The notes below the pieces were generated by a model. The model did no database searches and was not told the DNA's origin. It saw only the letters and a program-made list of their open reading frames with translations. A DNA stretch of 64,000 nt from positions 32,683,900 through 32,747,899 of the forward strand of contig JAUPFV010000001.1 of NCBI GenBank assembly GCA_036936605.1. Direction: 5' to 3'. Position numbers and translations under genes: made by a program. Within the stretch, counting starts at the first letter, position 1. Each line of letters starts with the position of its first letter. This stretch comes from Limnanthes douglasii subsp. nivea (Eukaryota > Streptophyta > Magnoliopsida > Brassicales > Limnanthaceae). Below, in pieces: positions 43,057 to 54,949 of this stretch.

Positions 43057-44199
43057 TGATAATGCGGCGGAATTTGAAGGAAAACAACGATAGATGAAAC
43101 CATAATCCAAGGGTAACAAAGACTAAAGTTTTTCAGAGATAAAAAATATAATATTCAAAAAACTTATTTAAAACTTTAGGTATATGAAGCTTTATATAAG
43201 AAGTGCTCAAAACTCTAAATTAGAATACAATGAAATAAAATAAATATTTTAAAATAAGATAAAATCAAATATTAATACAATTAGATTTGATTCGAATAAT
43301 ATAAGATATTTGAATAAAATTAAATTAAAAAAGTTTTTGTTTGCACTTCTAGGCTACATCATCCTCCCATGGTTGACAAGAATTTGTCCTCGAATTCGCA
43401 GCACAATCACCACCAACAACCAAAATTGTTTTATTTTATTTTTTTTCAATTGTTACATTGAGAATATAATTGTGGACCTTATCAAACTAAGATAAATTCT
43501 TCTCGAGTGTTCTCGAGTCATCCCGTTGATGAAAAAATGGTTTTGAAAGCCTTTTTATAGCCTGAAAACAATATCCTCATATCCAATTGATAAAAAAATG
43601 GTTTAAAAAACCTATTCATAGCATGAGACACCATCTCGATGAAAACGTTTTACCTTGATCCGGTGAGTGGTAGCCAATTTAAAATCCTCTAGTAACCAGT
43701 CAATATGATCGTCATCGAAACGTCTGGTGTGGCCCCGCATACCAAAAGATCTCCAAGATCTTCATGACCATAGATTTTTCTCTCTTCTTTAGACCTTGAA
43801 TCATATGAAATCAGGATTCAGAAACGTGCTTGCCCCGTAGTAGGAACTAAGGCTCTGATGCCAACTGATAACACTGCAGAAATAGAATAAAAACAACGAT
43901 ATATGAAATTCTAATTCAAGGGAACATGATAGATGAAACTGTAATCCAAAGGTAACAAAGACAGAAATTTTCAGATATAAAAAATATATTATTTCAAAAA
44001 CTTATTTAAAACTTAATGTATATGAGGCTTTATATAAGAGTTTCTCAAAATCCTATGTTAAAAGATAATAAAATAAAATAAATGTTTTTAAATAAAATAA
44101 AATCTTAATACAGTTAGATTTGATTTGAATATTATGAGATATTTGAATAGAATAAAATAATATTAAAAAGGTATTAGTTTGTCCTTCTGTGCTAAATCA
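43057..44199 (-). mobile_element. TRIM copy 1, nested in copia 2
   Basis: Terminal direct repeats at 43057-43361 and 43866-44199 (TGATAA...CTACATCA or CTAAATCA) flank about 500 bp of non-coding DNA. The 5-bp target duplication ATCAC is exact at 43052-43056 and 44200-44204. On the minus strand a primer site GGCATCAGAGCC sits just inside the 5' LTR. It belongs to the family of the younger copy at 60218-61437. The two LTRs differ at many positions and in length, so this insertion is older. Confidence 0.9.
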
Positions 44200-44204
44200 A
44201 TCAC

Positions 44205-45450
44205 AAACAGTTTTTTAAACGAATGAGGTTCATAGAAATCATGTATTTTTGTTATGAAAGAAGAAAAATGAGCTGAGTAAGAAAAATGCGTAAACTTTGG
44301 TAGTTTGGTAGACTTACTTTTACAAGTGGATCTCTTGAGAGGTGGAGGATCTGTTGTTTTACCAGAGAAGGGAGCTGGCTCATATATTGATGAATCTAGC
44401 TTAGGAATTAATCGAGGAAAAGTAGTATCAATTGTTGTAATTATCTTATGAGCTGGAATAATAATATCAAAAGATGTATCACTATCAGTTTCAAAAAGAT
44501 CAATATCCTGAAGCTCTATCTTTGTTTCATCATGTGAATTTGTTGGAATTAAATAAAACAGGTTATGCTCAAGAAATTTGACATGACAAGATATATATAT
44601 ATATATCTTATGATTGGTGGGATCATAACAACGATAACATTTTTGTGTAACACCATAACCTAGAAAAACATATATAGTTGTTTTAGCACTCAATATGTTG
44701 CGTTCAACATGCAGACAAAAGATAAAACATGTGACTTCTGAAACAGAGACATCCATGCATTATGAGAAGTGGGAATTCGATTATTCACATAAATACTAGT
44801 CAAAATTGTTTCACCCCAAAAAACACTTGGAACTTCAACTGATAAAAGGAAAGAATGAGCAATCTCAATAAGGTGACAATGTTTTCTTTTTGTAACACCA
44901 TTTTGATGAGGGGTGTCAGTACAAGATTATTGATGTATGGTACCATCGGATAAAAGTAAATATTTCAAATAATTGGAGGTATATTCACCATCTAAGTCAC
45001 ACCTGAAGCATTTTATCACAATATAATGTTGGGTCTTAACAGTGCTCTAAATTATCTATAAACTCCAAAGAAATCTAACCTTCATTTCATCAAATAAATC
45101 TATGTGTATCGAGTATAATCATCAATAACCAATACATAATATGCTGAACCACCCTTTATAGAGTGAGATGGACCTCAAGCATCAGAATGAATAATATCAA
45201 ACGAAGCAATAGAAGAAGTGACACTTTCAATAAACAGTAACGCCGAAATTTTTTCCGGTTTAAAACCACTAAAATCCGAGATATTACAAGTTTTTAACTG
45301 ACCTAGCGCACCTATAGAGACTAAAAATTTCAAATGTGATGCAGATACATGTCCCAGACGAGAATGTCAAAGATAAAACGCAGACGATGAAGCATTCAAA
45401 TAAAACAAAGATAAATCAAGACCAGAAACAAAAATATCACTCAAGTATGT
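44205..45450 (-). pseudogene. copia 2 integrase region
   Basis: Minus-strand frames show SRLGHVSASHLKFLVSIGAL, LKTCNISDFSGFKPEKIS, IIHSDA-GPSHSIKGGSAYYV and LVIDDYTRYT, that is GAG-pre-integrase followed by the integrase core with stops. They continue in 44163-44756 with TCFIFCLHVERNILSAKTTI, FLGYGVTQKCYRCYDPTNHK and ISCHVKFLEHNLFY, the C-terminal region that precedes the RT linker. The last codons of that frame already lie in the TRIM LTR. Confidence 0.82.
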
Positions 45451-45547
45451 GTTTCCACTAAGAATACCATAAATATCAACATCATTTACTTCAAGTTTTT
45501 TCTAAAAAATAGAGTTTCCCTATTTTACGACTTGTCTCAATCACTCT

Positions 45548-46015
45548 TTAAGTATGTTGATTTTGTATAGAACAAACAGAATAAAAAAACAAGACCCAAT
45601 AACCAGATTTACACAATTGGCTAACTGAGATAAGAGCAAGGGTGAGAACATAATAAACATTATATAGCAATATATGAGGGGTACAAATAGAGTCAATACC
45701 CTCTACTAACATTGTTGTAGTACTAGTAGACAAAAAAAATATGGGTGAAACATGAGACACCAAAATAAAGTTCGACATATGAGGTGTCATATGATAAGAC
45801 GCACCCGAGTCCAAAATCCATAATGATGAATCAATATTGGAACTAAAAGACGAAGTCATCCCTGAATGATATACAGATTTAGACATAACAAAGTTCTTCT
45901 CATTAAGTTTGGTACAAGTAGATTGTAGAAAATCATATTTTCCTATCATATTCGCAATAGGATCCACAATCTCTAACCAAAAAAAAATCAAACCATCAAA
46001 AGATACCAAATGCAA
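45548..46015 (-). pseudogene. copia 2 protease
   Basis: The 155-codon frame contains SSLWILDSGASYHMTPHMSN, the copia protease active site with an intact D-S-G-A, followed by GIDSICTPHILLYNVYYVLT and LISVSQLCKSGY, matching the conserved L-x2-VL-x-VP and N-L-LSV-QL pattern. It is the best kept part of the element. Gag is not recognisable upstream. Confidence 0.82.
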
Positions 46016-46019
46016 ATCG

Positions 46020-46832
46020 GAGAATCAAATCAAGATCTTAATCAAACCCCAAATGCAAAATCATAATCTAACCAAGTCCAAATTCAAAATCTCAGTCAAA
46101 ATCAAAATCGAAATCCAAATCGAATATTCAATCAAATCCAAATCGGGAACAAGTCAAATCGAAGTCTAAACTCAAATTCAAACTCAAAGCGAATCCATGT
46201 CACATTTAAATACAAATCAAAATCCAAACTCAAATCAAAATTAAATCCAAATATTAATCTATGTGTAAAATCAAACCTCTTTTATCAATAAAAACCACTT
46301 CATTGTTATGATCGTGATTTCTCCTAAAATGTAGCACTAAATCACAATCCAGCCATGCAGATTGTATTCATAGATGTTTCGAACATGCTGTCTGAAATTT
46401 AGCAAAAACCGTTACCGTTTGTCTTTCTACCAGACCGTTTGATTGTGGCTGCACACAATAGATCTGAAGACCAAAAACTGTATCTCTTCTAATGATTTCG
46501 TCACCCGATTCTTGTACAAACAATTATCAGATTGAGGCATGGTAGTAACAGATCCGAAACAAATCAACTCCAAACAGCCTCTTAACCCCAATTCAACGTC
46601 CAAATTTCTAAGACCCGATTTTTTACAAATAATTATCAAATTGAAGCACAATACTAATATATCTGAAACAAAACAACTCCAAAAATCTCTTAACCTCAAA
46701 GCGAAGTCTAAATTTCTAAACAAAGGTATATATAAAATAATATCAAACAAAATCAAATTGAAACACAATACCTAACGAAATAATCAATACTACAAGGATC
46801 AAACATACTATGATTCTATGTTAATAAACAAA
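46020..46832 (-). repeat. copia 2 leader with simple and 108-bp tandem repeats
   Basis: 46020-46260 is a simple stretch of AAATCCAAATCGAAATC type. 46510-46770 holds about 2.4 copies of a unit of about 108 bp marked by CAATTATCA(A/G)ATTGA, CAACTCCAAA and TCTAAATTTCTAA. A 113-codon minus frame here (46427-46768) merely reflects the repeats. The gag gene appears to have been lost from this copy. Confidence 0.7.
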
Positions 46833-46985
46833 AAGATGATACCATGTTAATAAAAAAAATAGAAAGAGAAAAGAGAGAAGAAACCGCAAAAAGACGGGTA
46901 GATTTCTGTTTATTTAAAAAACGTATAAATTACATAGTGCATAAAAATATTATTTATAAATAAAACATATAAAATAAGAGAAAAC
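46833..46985 (-). repeat. 5' LTR and degraded primer site of copia 2
   Basis: On the minus strand the LTR ends at TTATTAACA (46845) and is followed by TGGTATCATC (46844-46835), a degraded TGGTATCAGAGC. The outer LTR end is not preserved; similarity to the 3' LTR fades near 46985. Confidence 0.72.
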
Positions 46986-47650
46986 TACTTATAAATACAC
47001 TCTCAAGTATTCTATTGCCATAAGGTACCCAAAAAATCCATAGTATCATAAGGTACCCAACTGGTAGCCTATTTCCAACTCTCAATTAATTATTTTTTGA
47101 AATTTATAACGAAACTAATCGTAATGAAGATGTTTGATATTGAAGTTGATTATGCAGTCATATTTGTTGAGTGTTTGTATTGCTCATTACATTGTTTAGT
47201 TGTTTAGTATATGTATTGGTAAGTAGGCATATCGCTCGTCGGCTTTTGTTTATAGGTTTGGTCCGATTTTACGTTCGATGGTTGATTTATGGGTGTGGTG
47301 GGTGAAAGTTATTTGCTCGTTATAAATGTTTTTTGGTTAGTATTGGTTCCCTGTTGATGCATTGTTAGTCTGATTTGGGAATGATTGCTTGAATATCGAT
47401 TTGAGGGGATGTGCATGCGCATTTAAGTGTTAAATCGCATCATATTCTCCTGATATTGATTGCGTTTAGTATTATGTACATATCTGGTAGGAGTAACACG
47501 CAGTGTTTTATCGGTTTTGAAATTGTGTCACATCAATCTCATTCATGGTTCTTAATTGTTTGTAATACGTAATTTGTGCTAATTGTTTCGAAACAATCGC
47601 ATATGTGGTCGTTATTTTGATGGGAAATGCAAAGTGCTTGATTATGATGA

Positions 47651-47674
47651 CATAAATCGCACATGCGATTTATG
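47651..47674. repeat. 24-bp near-perfect palindrome
   Basis: CATAAATCGCA and TGCGATTTATG are 11-bp inverted arms around a 2-bp centre. The arm carries the AATCGCA phrase that recurs in the surrounding region. Confidence 0.7.
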
Positions 47675-47802
47675 TTTTACAGTTGTAGTGTAAGTGCAAC
47701 GTACATATGAAGGATGTTTTGTGCAAGTAACATGACTGTTAAAGGGTCCTTTGTAGGTCTTGTTTAGTCAGCATCATAAACCTTCTAAGAAGAAATATTG
47801 TT

Positions 47803-50800
47803 ATGGCCCAACACATAGAAGCGGTTAGAGACACCTATTTTTATACCTTTTTGAAAGCATCATTCGACCTCCCGAATGAAGATTTAAGGATGCAAAAGTT
47901 TCATAAACTTATCGAAGAAATTGCGAGTACTTACTTCGTAGAAGAAGAGGCTTTCAAAATATGAGCTAAATATGTAAAGCTAACTACAACAGATGTGAAT
48001 GCCATATTTGGGCCGAAACACGGGACGGATGAGATGCCTTTGAATAAAGATGAAGCCTTCATTGGTTGGTTCGTTGATGGTGCTGAGAATGACTCTAAGT
48101 TAATGCATAAGTACTTTTTGATTCCCCTCTCGTAAAAGTGGACCGACGAATGACAAATTTATACCAAATGCTTTGATAAAGGTAATTATATGTACACATA
48201 TGCTATATATGTGATATACTTATGCACTAATCTAGCATGTTGTCAGTTGTGTTGCAGTAAGCTATAGAGAAGGTAGTTAGGGATATAATGGAGGATGATG
48301 CGAATGATGTTTCTCGTCTATTGATATTTTTCATTTTCTCAACCTTGTTCTCCTCAGTTTCATGCTTATAGTAGGTTAGAAAATAGTGTACTACGTCGAG
48401 GACATGGTGAAAATGAACGACTACGATTGGTCCAGAGATATAGTTGAGAAGCTCCACTGGTCCTTTCAAAATTGTCTTATTGCAGGAAATCCCGAACGAT
48501 TTATCAGATGTGTAGTTATTCTATTCATACGTATGACGATATTTATTGTTATGTTAAATATTAAAACCAACACGAAAGGTTATAATTTTTTTTGTATGCA
48601 ACTTTTTTGATAGAGCACACTTCGATAGGGGTTGTCATACCAAGGCCCCAAAAAATATCTAGATGTTATAAATGGTGGGGATTAGAGGGCGACGAACAAT
48701 GTTGGACATGATCAAGATGGTTGGTGAGCTACGAGACGAACAGATAAGCATATAATAAGCAGAGAAGGTAGAGTTATGTGTATAAGAAATCGCAAGCAAT
48801 TGAACAGGGCGACGAATCCCATGTCTATTTAGTGCATAAATCACAATTTCGTTTTTAAACATGAAACACCATGTTTTTTGTAAACGTAAATAGAAAACTA
48901 GTTTAGAAGCGTAACTCGCATCTTGGTTAACAAATAAATCGCATATTGTAAAAATACACCATATTGTTGTGTACATGCTACTGGTTTAATTGATTCCGAA
49001 ATAGAAGCCTTTGGAGGTGTGAAATTTGGTGGGACCTCGCAAGGACAACGGACATTACGTGAACAGGTCAGAAAATGAAAAAAGTGTTGGCACATAAAAC
49101 AAGTAAAAGGCCGAATAAAACATCCCAGGTTGAAAGCAAACTTGGAGCTAGTATAGGAAACCATTTAAGCTAAAAAAATTGCGCTTCAGAATAAATATTT
49201 TACCCCATTTTGTTGTGAAGTGGTTGCGAAACAAGCTGAGAAGGTGAAACCTAAAACTATTTTGTATGAATCTCGCAAACATGGTTTCACGAAGAAACAT
49301 AGCAAAGAGGATGGAACTGGAAAACTAGTCTATGTAGCCGAAAATGGCAAGAAAGATGATACAACGGAAGATGAAATGGAACCGGAGGATGTAGATAAGA
49401 TGGAAGAAGCAGAATTAAAAGAGGCCAAACCAGTTGAAAAACGGATAAGCATGGAGTTGACGATGTTAGTGTGCGATGTAGTGAAACGACACAAACTCAG
49501 TCTGGTGTTTATATTATAAGGATCGATGGTTGTAGGATGGTGCAGGCAGAGAGTACAGCAATTGTGCCTGCAGAACTGGAGGCAGATATAACCGTAGATG
49601 AACAACTAGTGGTGCAGGAGAATAAAACAAGTACCTCAGATGTAGTAGCGGTTAGGAAGGCCGATAGTGCAACTGCAAAGGTAGTACTAGACACGCCTGC
49701 AAAGGAGACGGCTGCTACCTTGGAGGAACCAACGAACGAGGAAGTGGTTCAAACAAAATCCCATGATCATTTGTTGACAATGATACGGTGGTAGAAGATG
49801 GAGTGGTGGTTCAATAGGAACCAGAAGTGGGAGCTAATGAGCCTCCTGGAAAGGAGCCAGTGGTGGCGAAGGGTGAGAGTACACCAGTAGCATTAGTACT
49901 GCCGTACCCGACAAGACAACAGATACTACATCATACGAACCAACAAATGATGAAGTGTTTACACATAAATTTCCTCCACGAGAGGCTGATAAAGAAAAGA
50001 TTACAAATGATAGAGTTGTGACACACAAACAGGAAATCGGAGGAAATGAGACTGGAGGGAAGAAGCCAACAACTACCGAAGATGAGGTAAGTACAAGAGT
50101 AGGGGACACAGTGGATAAGAAACTGGGGGAAGAAGAGCATACTATACAAGAGGTAGATACCATTATACCCCTAACCCCAATACCGGTAGAAATGACTACT
50201 CAAGCAGAGCAGCTCCAAGTTGGAGTCGAACAGTTGCAACCCGTTGCCAAGTGCCTTAAGATTCAACATTATTTACTTATTTTGTGAAAGATATTTGATA
50301 TTTATGCAGTCTTAATATGGTCTTAAATATGTTAGTGTGTAGTTGTTTTGAAATGTTGTTTTGATACACTCAGAAATGATTTAGACTCGCAAGCGCTTTT
50401 GATATTTCAAGCATGAATCGTTTACGTAGGAGGCAACTGTATCTAGCAAGCAATGCATGACTTCAAAATCGAATTTTTTTTAATAATGTATCGAGAAAAT
50501 AATGTACGAAGGCAGCAGCTAATCGATCTACCATATAACATAAATCACAATTTACTAAACACACTGCAATCGTATAGATGAAATTGTGTTAACAAACTCA
50601 TGGATTAATATTTAAGTAAAATCGCAAACTTTGAGTAACAAGCTAATCACATGTTTCTGTTTCAGATCAATCTAACATGAGTATTTGATTACATAGCAAT
50701 CACATTGTGATAAAATGTTAATAAAATGCATTCTAACATGACATACTAACGTCGCATACATATCACATTCACTTTATATTGGACAATTCAATGTAATCGC

Positions 50801-52667
50801 ATGATGGTTTGCTTTTCAAATTATTGGTACTGCCTGAAAGATCTGAAGCAGAAATAGAAGGCCGGCAATGATCAGGAATCCCAAATGAACCCGTGCATGA
50901 ACTAGTAGCATACCCAAAGACTGAACAAGTATCCAAATAGTACCAGATAAAGTATCACACAATGCACAACCTCAATAAGAACCACAACCTTGCACAAAGG
51001 CATAACTACTAACCCAGCTAGAAACAACAGAATAAGTCCAACATTGAGGATGGAGAGGTAGAAAAACACCAAGAACCATGGGGAGGTATGACTTGCTGAC
51101 CTAAGAGAAAGCATCATCCTATGCATAAATAATATGTTTTGATATAGCATTCTTAGATGATAGTTTTGTACGATGTATACAATCCTTTTTTGACAAATGT
51201 GATAAGGTCAAGGCTAATAGAATTGTACAACGGACTTTCAAATCTATCCCGCAGGCTACGTTTAATCCCAATATATCTGATAGTGCTGATAAAAATGGTT
51301 TACAGGAGACCACATCGCTGGTTAGTGGCTGTTTATGTTACTAAACATGTAAAAAATCATTTCAGGTGATTATAATATTATAGCCAGTTGTATATATTTC
51401 AGATGGTAGATGATGAGCATCATAACTCGAACTTACTTACTCTGATACAACTAGGAGAGCCAAAGGTTAATTATAGAAGATTGGCCGAAGTGTACAGTAA
51501 TAACGCGGTTAGTTTCAGTGAGTGAATACCACAATGTGCTACGAATAAAAAGAGAAGAAGAACAGGAAGATCCTGAAGTATGGTATTTTCCAATGTCGGA
51601 GTCCTCATACAGGCTTAGCATTAGTGTGAGTGAGATAATGGAACTACCGTACGAAGGCGAAATAGACTTCAAGGTAAGTTACTGTTTGTTAGCTCAGTAA
51701 GTTGATGATTTAAAGGGAATGTTCCCGTATACAAGCATGATTAACTTTAATACGTAATCAAAAGTTTATTAATTAATCATCAACTGCTATAAGACATCAC
51801 TTTTCAATTGATAGATTATCGATGATTGGATATATAAGATGCTCCAGGAAGTAAATCGACAAGTACCTTTCAAACGGTTTGATGATAATTATAGTTGTAA
51901 ATATGGCGGGATTCAAATTTCTAGAATTGCAACTGCAAGTGCCTCTTAATCTAGTTACTTATTAATAAGACAATACTTCATTCAATCCTCCTAAAAAATA
52001 CAGAAAACACTGGATATTAAAGAAGATATGTCACACATTGTTGATGAAGTATTTGAGACAATGAGAGTGGTACTGGTAGTAGCTATAACTCAATGTTTCC
52101 CAGAAGCAAACATACTCCAGACAAGACACAAAATACTGTAGATGCGTTGGTAAGATTTTTTTGTTAGCAAACGCATCATGGTTTATACACATGTATTGCA
52201 TGTTAAAAAATTTACCCATCACATGCTTAGTGTGTGTTACAATCGCATGTGTAAGTCCAAAACAACACACAATAGATAGTATATGAATTGCAACCTCATA
52301 ATATAGGCTACAAACGCAAGCTCATATACTTCATTACAATCGCGACATATGTTGTACATAAAACGCATGGCCGGTGTATACATCTTTGGGGCTAATTGTT
52401 GTTATATGAATTAACAGTTGACATATTGTATGAAGAAAAAAATACTTACCTTATGTAAAGAATGGATACAAAATCAAGGATGTAATATATATCGCACAAC
52501 AAAAAGAAAAGAGCCTAGACTGTAGAGTTTTTGTTTGCGAGTACGTGAAAGACATCATCCAGAAATGGTATATACTGTTGGAATACAACGGTGATATGCA
52601 TGCAAGAAGGAGAGCTAATTTTTTTTATAATTTCCTCAATGATTCAAACACGAACCGTCGATGGTAG
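47803..52667 (+). pseudogene. Ulp1-like (peptidase C48) gene carried by MULE
   Basis: Exon-like blocks follow in order. 47803-48181 begins MAQHIEAVRDTYFYTFLKAS and includes KLTTTDVNAIFGPKHGTDEM; it has an in-frame TGA and TAA and ends at a GTAATT donor. 48254-48530 reads AIEKVVRDIMEDDANDVSRL, then YYVEDMVKMNDYDWSRDIVE and KLHWSFQNCLIAGNPERFI, a DUF1985-like N-terminal region. 49220-50287 are acidic and lysine-rich linkers. 51518-51672 and 51830-51910 are degraded middle parts. The last exon to 52667 reads SLDCRVFVCEYVKDIIQKWY and ARRRANFFYNFLND, the C-terminal Ulp1 catalytic region. In D-C-G-V-F the Gly is replaced by Arg here. Ulp1 proteases remove SUMO from proteins. Stops, frameshifts and the altered motif make this copy non-functional. 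Confidence 0.72.
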
Positions 52668-53555
52668 ATTCACCGATACATATCCCACTTTTTTTTATAA
52701 ATGTCTATGTATGTAATTCATTACATATTTTGTAATGTGTGTAATGTTTTTATTGTGCTTAATACTTGATTGACTTATTTTTGTTGTCCTTTGGCTAGTG
52801 CAGTTGTTATGTACCGTGTAAAACAAAAATGAGGTACCTAAATATGGTATTTTAGTAATAGTATGTATGTAATCTAGCATGAACTACGTGAAGAATGAAT
52901 CGCAACTGTCAATCAAGCCTAACATTTCCTCATAGGTTAACGTAAACCGCATATGCGTATTTAATGTAAACTGTGGTGGATTACTAACAAATCACAAGGA
53001 TGTATGAATGCCATTTGTAATCTAGCATTTCTAATTTTTGCTATAAATCGAACACTAAATAACTAATTTAGAATGTCCTAATGTTACATAAACCACTTAT
53101 GCTCTTTTAATGAAACCTTTCATATGTAATAGAGCATGACTAATTGGTCTCTTAAATCGCAAAGTCTACATCAATCTAGCATGTAAAAATATTAACCTAC
53201 ATATGTGTATTTAATGTAACTTTCATAACCAATCTAGCATGACTCATTGTTTTCATAAATAACAAAATTTTAATTAATCTATCCAAGTCACGAGCAAAAG
53301 TAAATCGCACATGTGATGCCATGGAGCCTTACTGCTTTAGTAACTGATGTATCGACTAAAGTGCAATGTAATTATTGTGGATATGATAATTGCCTATATT
53401 TGTCAGTAATTAAACATAGATTTATTTTCTTATTGGTTAATTTATTACTTGACAAGGCAAAGGTAGATATTTAATCATCACAAAAGTGTCTAACAGACGT
53501 GTAAATTTAATTTTATTTTGCTAGATTTTAAGTACACTTGAGTATGGTTTCTGAC
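52668..53555. other. AT-rich non-coding part of the MULE-like region
   Basis: No gene is visible. The phrases AATCGCA, AATCTAGCAT and TAAATCGCA recur here at irregular spacing, as they also do at 50400-50800, 52200-52400 and 54240-54600. They are scattered and not tandem. Confidence 0.55.
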
Positions 53556-53603
53556 TATAAATAAGAGTTGAGATTTATGCTTATTTACTCTTAAACACAA
53601 CAT

Positions 53604-54044
53604 ATGGAGAGAAAACTATTCATCTTCTTAAGAATTAAACCCTTCATCTTCAGACTCGTTTGGTTACTCATCCTCTGATGGGGGTTTTCTGATGACTCTA
53701 GTCCATTTTCACCCTACAAACTGACGACAACGTCGGAGTACTCTTATGACTATTCGAAAAGTGGATCCATTTTTTCGTTCTTGTTCAAGAAAGAGTATGA
53801 ATCTAGAGACTCCTGGTCATTTTCTGGGTATGACTCTGACCTAAACGACCTTCCTAAACGCAAGCGCAAAAGGGATAATTGGGATGATGAGGAGTTCGAC
53901 GAAGCCCCAAACACAGATGATGAAGAAGAGGAAGAAGCATACGATGAAATGGAGATGGACGAAGAAGAATATGAGGATGAGGATGACGACAATGATGAAG
54001 AGGAAATAGAGGAGAGTGACTTTGAAGAGTTTTCTCATGATTGA
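53604..54044 (+). CDS. acidic hypothetical protein
   Basis: A TATA-like CTATAAATAAG at about 53556 precedes an ATG at 53604, but that frame stops soon. The frame that matters (SPYKLTTTSEYSYDYSKSGS, then FKKEYESRDSWSFSGYDSDL) runs to a stop at 54044 and may start at 53781. It ends in a basic patch (PKRKRKR) followed by more than 50 residues that are nearly all Glu and Asp. A nuclear-localisation-like patch plus an acidic tail would fit a chromatin-associated or low-complexity protein, but no family is recognised. It may be a captured gene or an exon of the MULE cargo. A frameshift near 53690 is likely. Confidence 0.35.
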
Positions 54045-54596
54045 TGTTTTGCTAGTCGAAGCATATGTATTTTGGTTTTTTAGATTTAAATGTACCAACT
54101 CTCAAATATGGTGTATTTTTTGTGAGGGTTGAGGTCCTAGGAAGTTGTAAAGCCATGCATGTAGTTATTAAATATTTTGAATTTGTGGTGTTAGTCATGG
54201 TTTACTTGCGTATTTGGTGGTTATTTTAGGCAAGAGGAAATAACAATCCCACTGGTTTTTTATTCACAACAATCGCATACAAACAACATTTAAAAATCTA
54301 GGTGATGATGATGTATTTATAAAGTTCAAATATTAAATGAAACACGAGAATATATGTTAAGTAAATCGCATGGAATATGTAGCAGAGATATATTGTAAAA
54401 GGCAATGGTATATCTTTCTAAGCAAAGCTGGTAATGGTATCTCGTAAACTATCTCGTTATTATACTTTAACCTACTACAATCAATATGACATATTTCTTT
54501 AGTTCAATCGCAATGATATTGAAGTAAATTGTAATTGCAATGAATCGTAACTTAACAAGTAGCATCATATATTATAATACACATGAATCGCAAGAG

Positions 54597-54900
54597 AAGA
54601 AGAACTTATCTAGCAAAGTACAAAACAAGTGGTTTAAACATTAAAAGCACCAATTAACGAATCGTATGATAATAAGATCTTATCTAGCAAAGTACAGTAC
54701 AAGATGTTTAAACATATGAAGCATTACATAACGCATCACATGATAAGAAGATCATATCTAGCAAAGTACAATACACGTTATTTAAACGTATGAGGCCTTA
54801 CATAACGAAACACATGATAATAAGAAATTATCTAGAAAAGTACATTACAATTGGTTTGATCATAACACGTGAATTACATGAGAAGAAGAACTTATTTTGC
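54597..54900. repeat. 74-bp tandem repeat, four units
   Basis: TATCTAGCAAAGTAC or a close variant starts at 54607, 54681, 54755 and 54829, a spacing of exactly 74 bases. Each unit continues with TTTAAACAT(A) and CATAACG(A/C)ATCACATGATAA variants. The last unit is degraded. Units are contiguous without unique spacers. Confidence 0.88.
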
Positions 54901-54949
54901 AAAAATATCATCTACTATATTGAACAACAAACACAAATTCAAAATGGAT

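Larger units (their letters stand above)
41555..46985 (-). mobile_element. Ty1/copia element 2, decayed, hosting a TRIM
   Basis: Minus-strand order is LTR (46845-46985), primer site, a gag region replaced by repeats, protease (45548-46015), integrase (44205-45450), RT (42217-43050), RNase H (41713-41916) and LTR (about 41555-41699). The TRIM at 43057-44199 separates integrase from RT. Both LTRs share ATGTAATTT(A/G)TACG and TTTATTTA-type blocks but are diverged and partly truncated at their outer ends. The LTR family is the one also seen at 13148-13282. Confidence 0.85.

Noticed and set aside
46427..46768. Minus-strand 113-codon protein
   Set aside because: It is produced by the 108-bp tandem repeats in the copia leader and resembles no gag.
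53841..54098. Minus-strand hydrophobic frame
   Set aside because: It is the complement of the Glu/Asp-coding GAAGAGGATGA-type sequence; the acidic plus-strand frame is the more plausible reading.
54597..54900. CRISPR-like array
   Set aside because: The 74-bp units are contiguous with no unique spacers, and the window is a plant chromosome. It is an ordinary tandem repeat.
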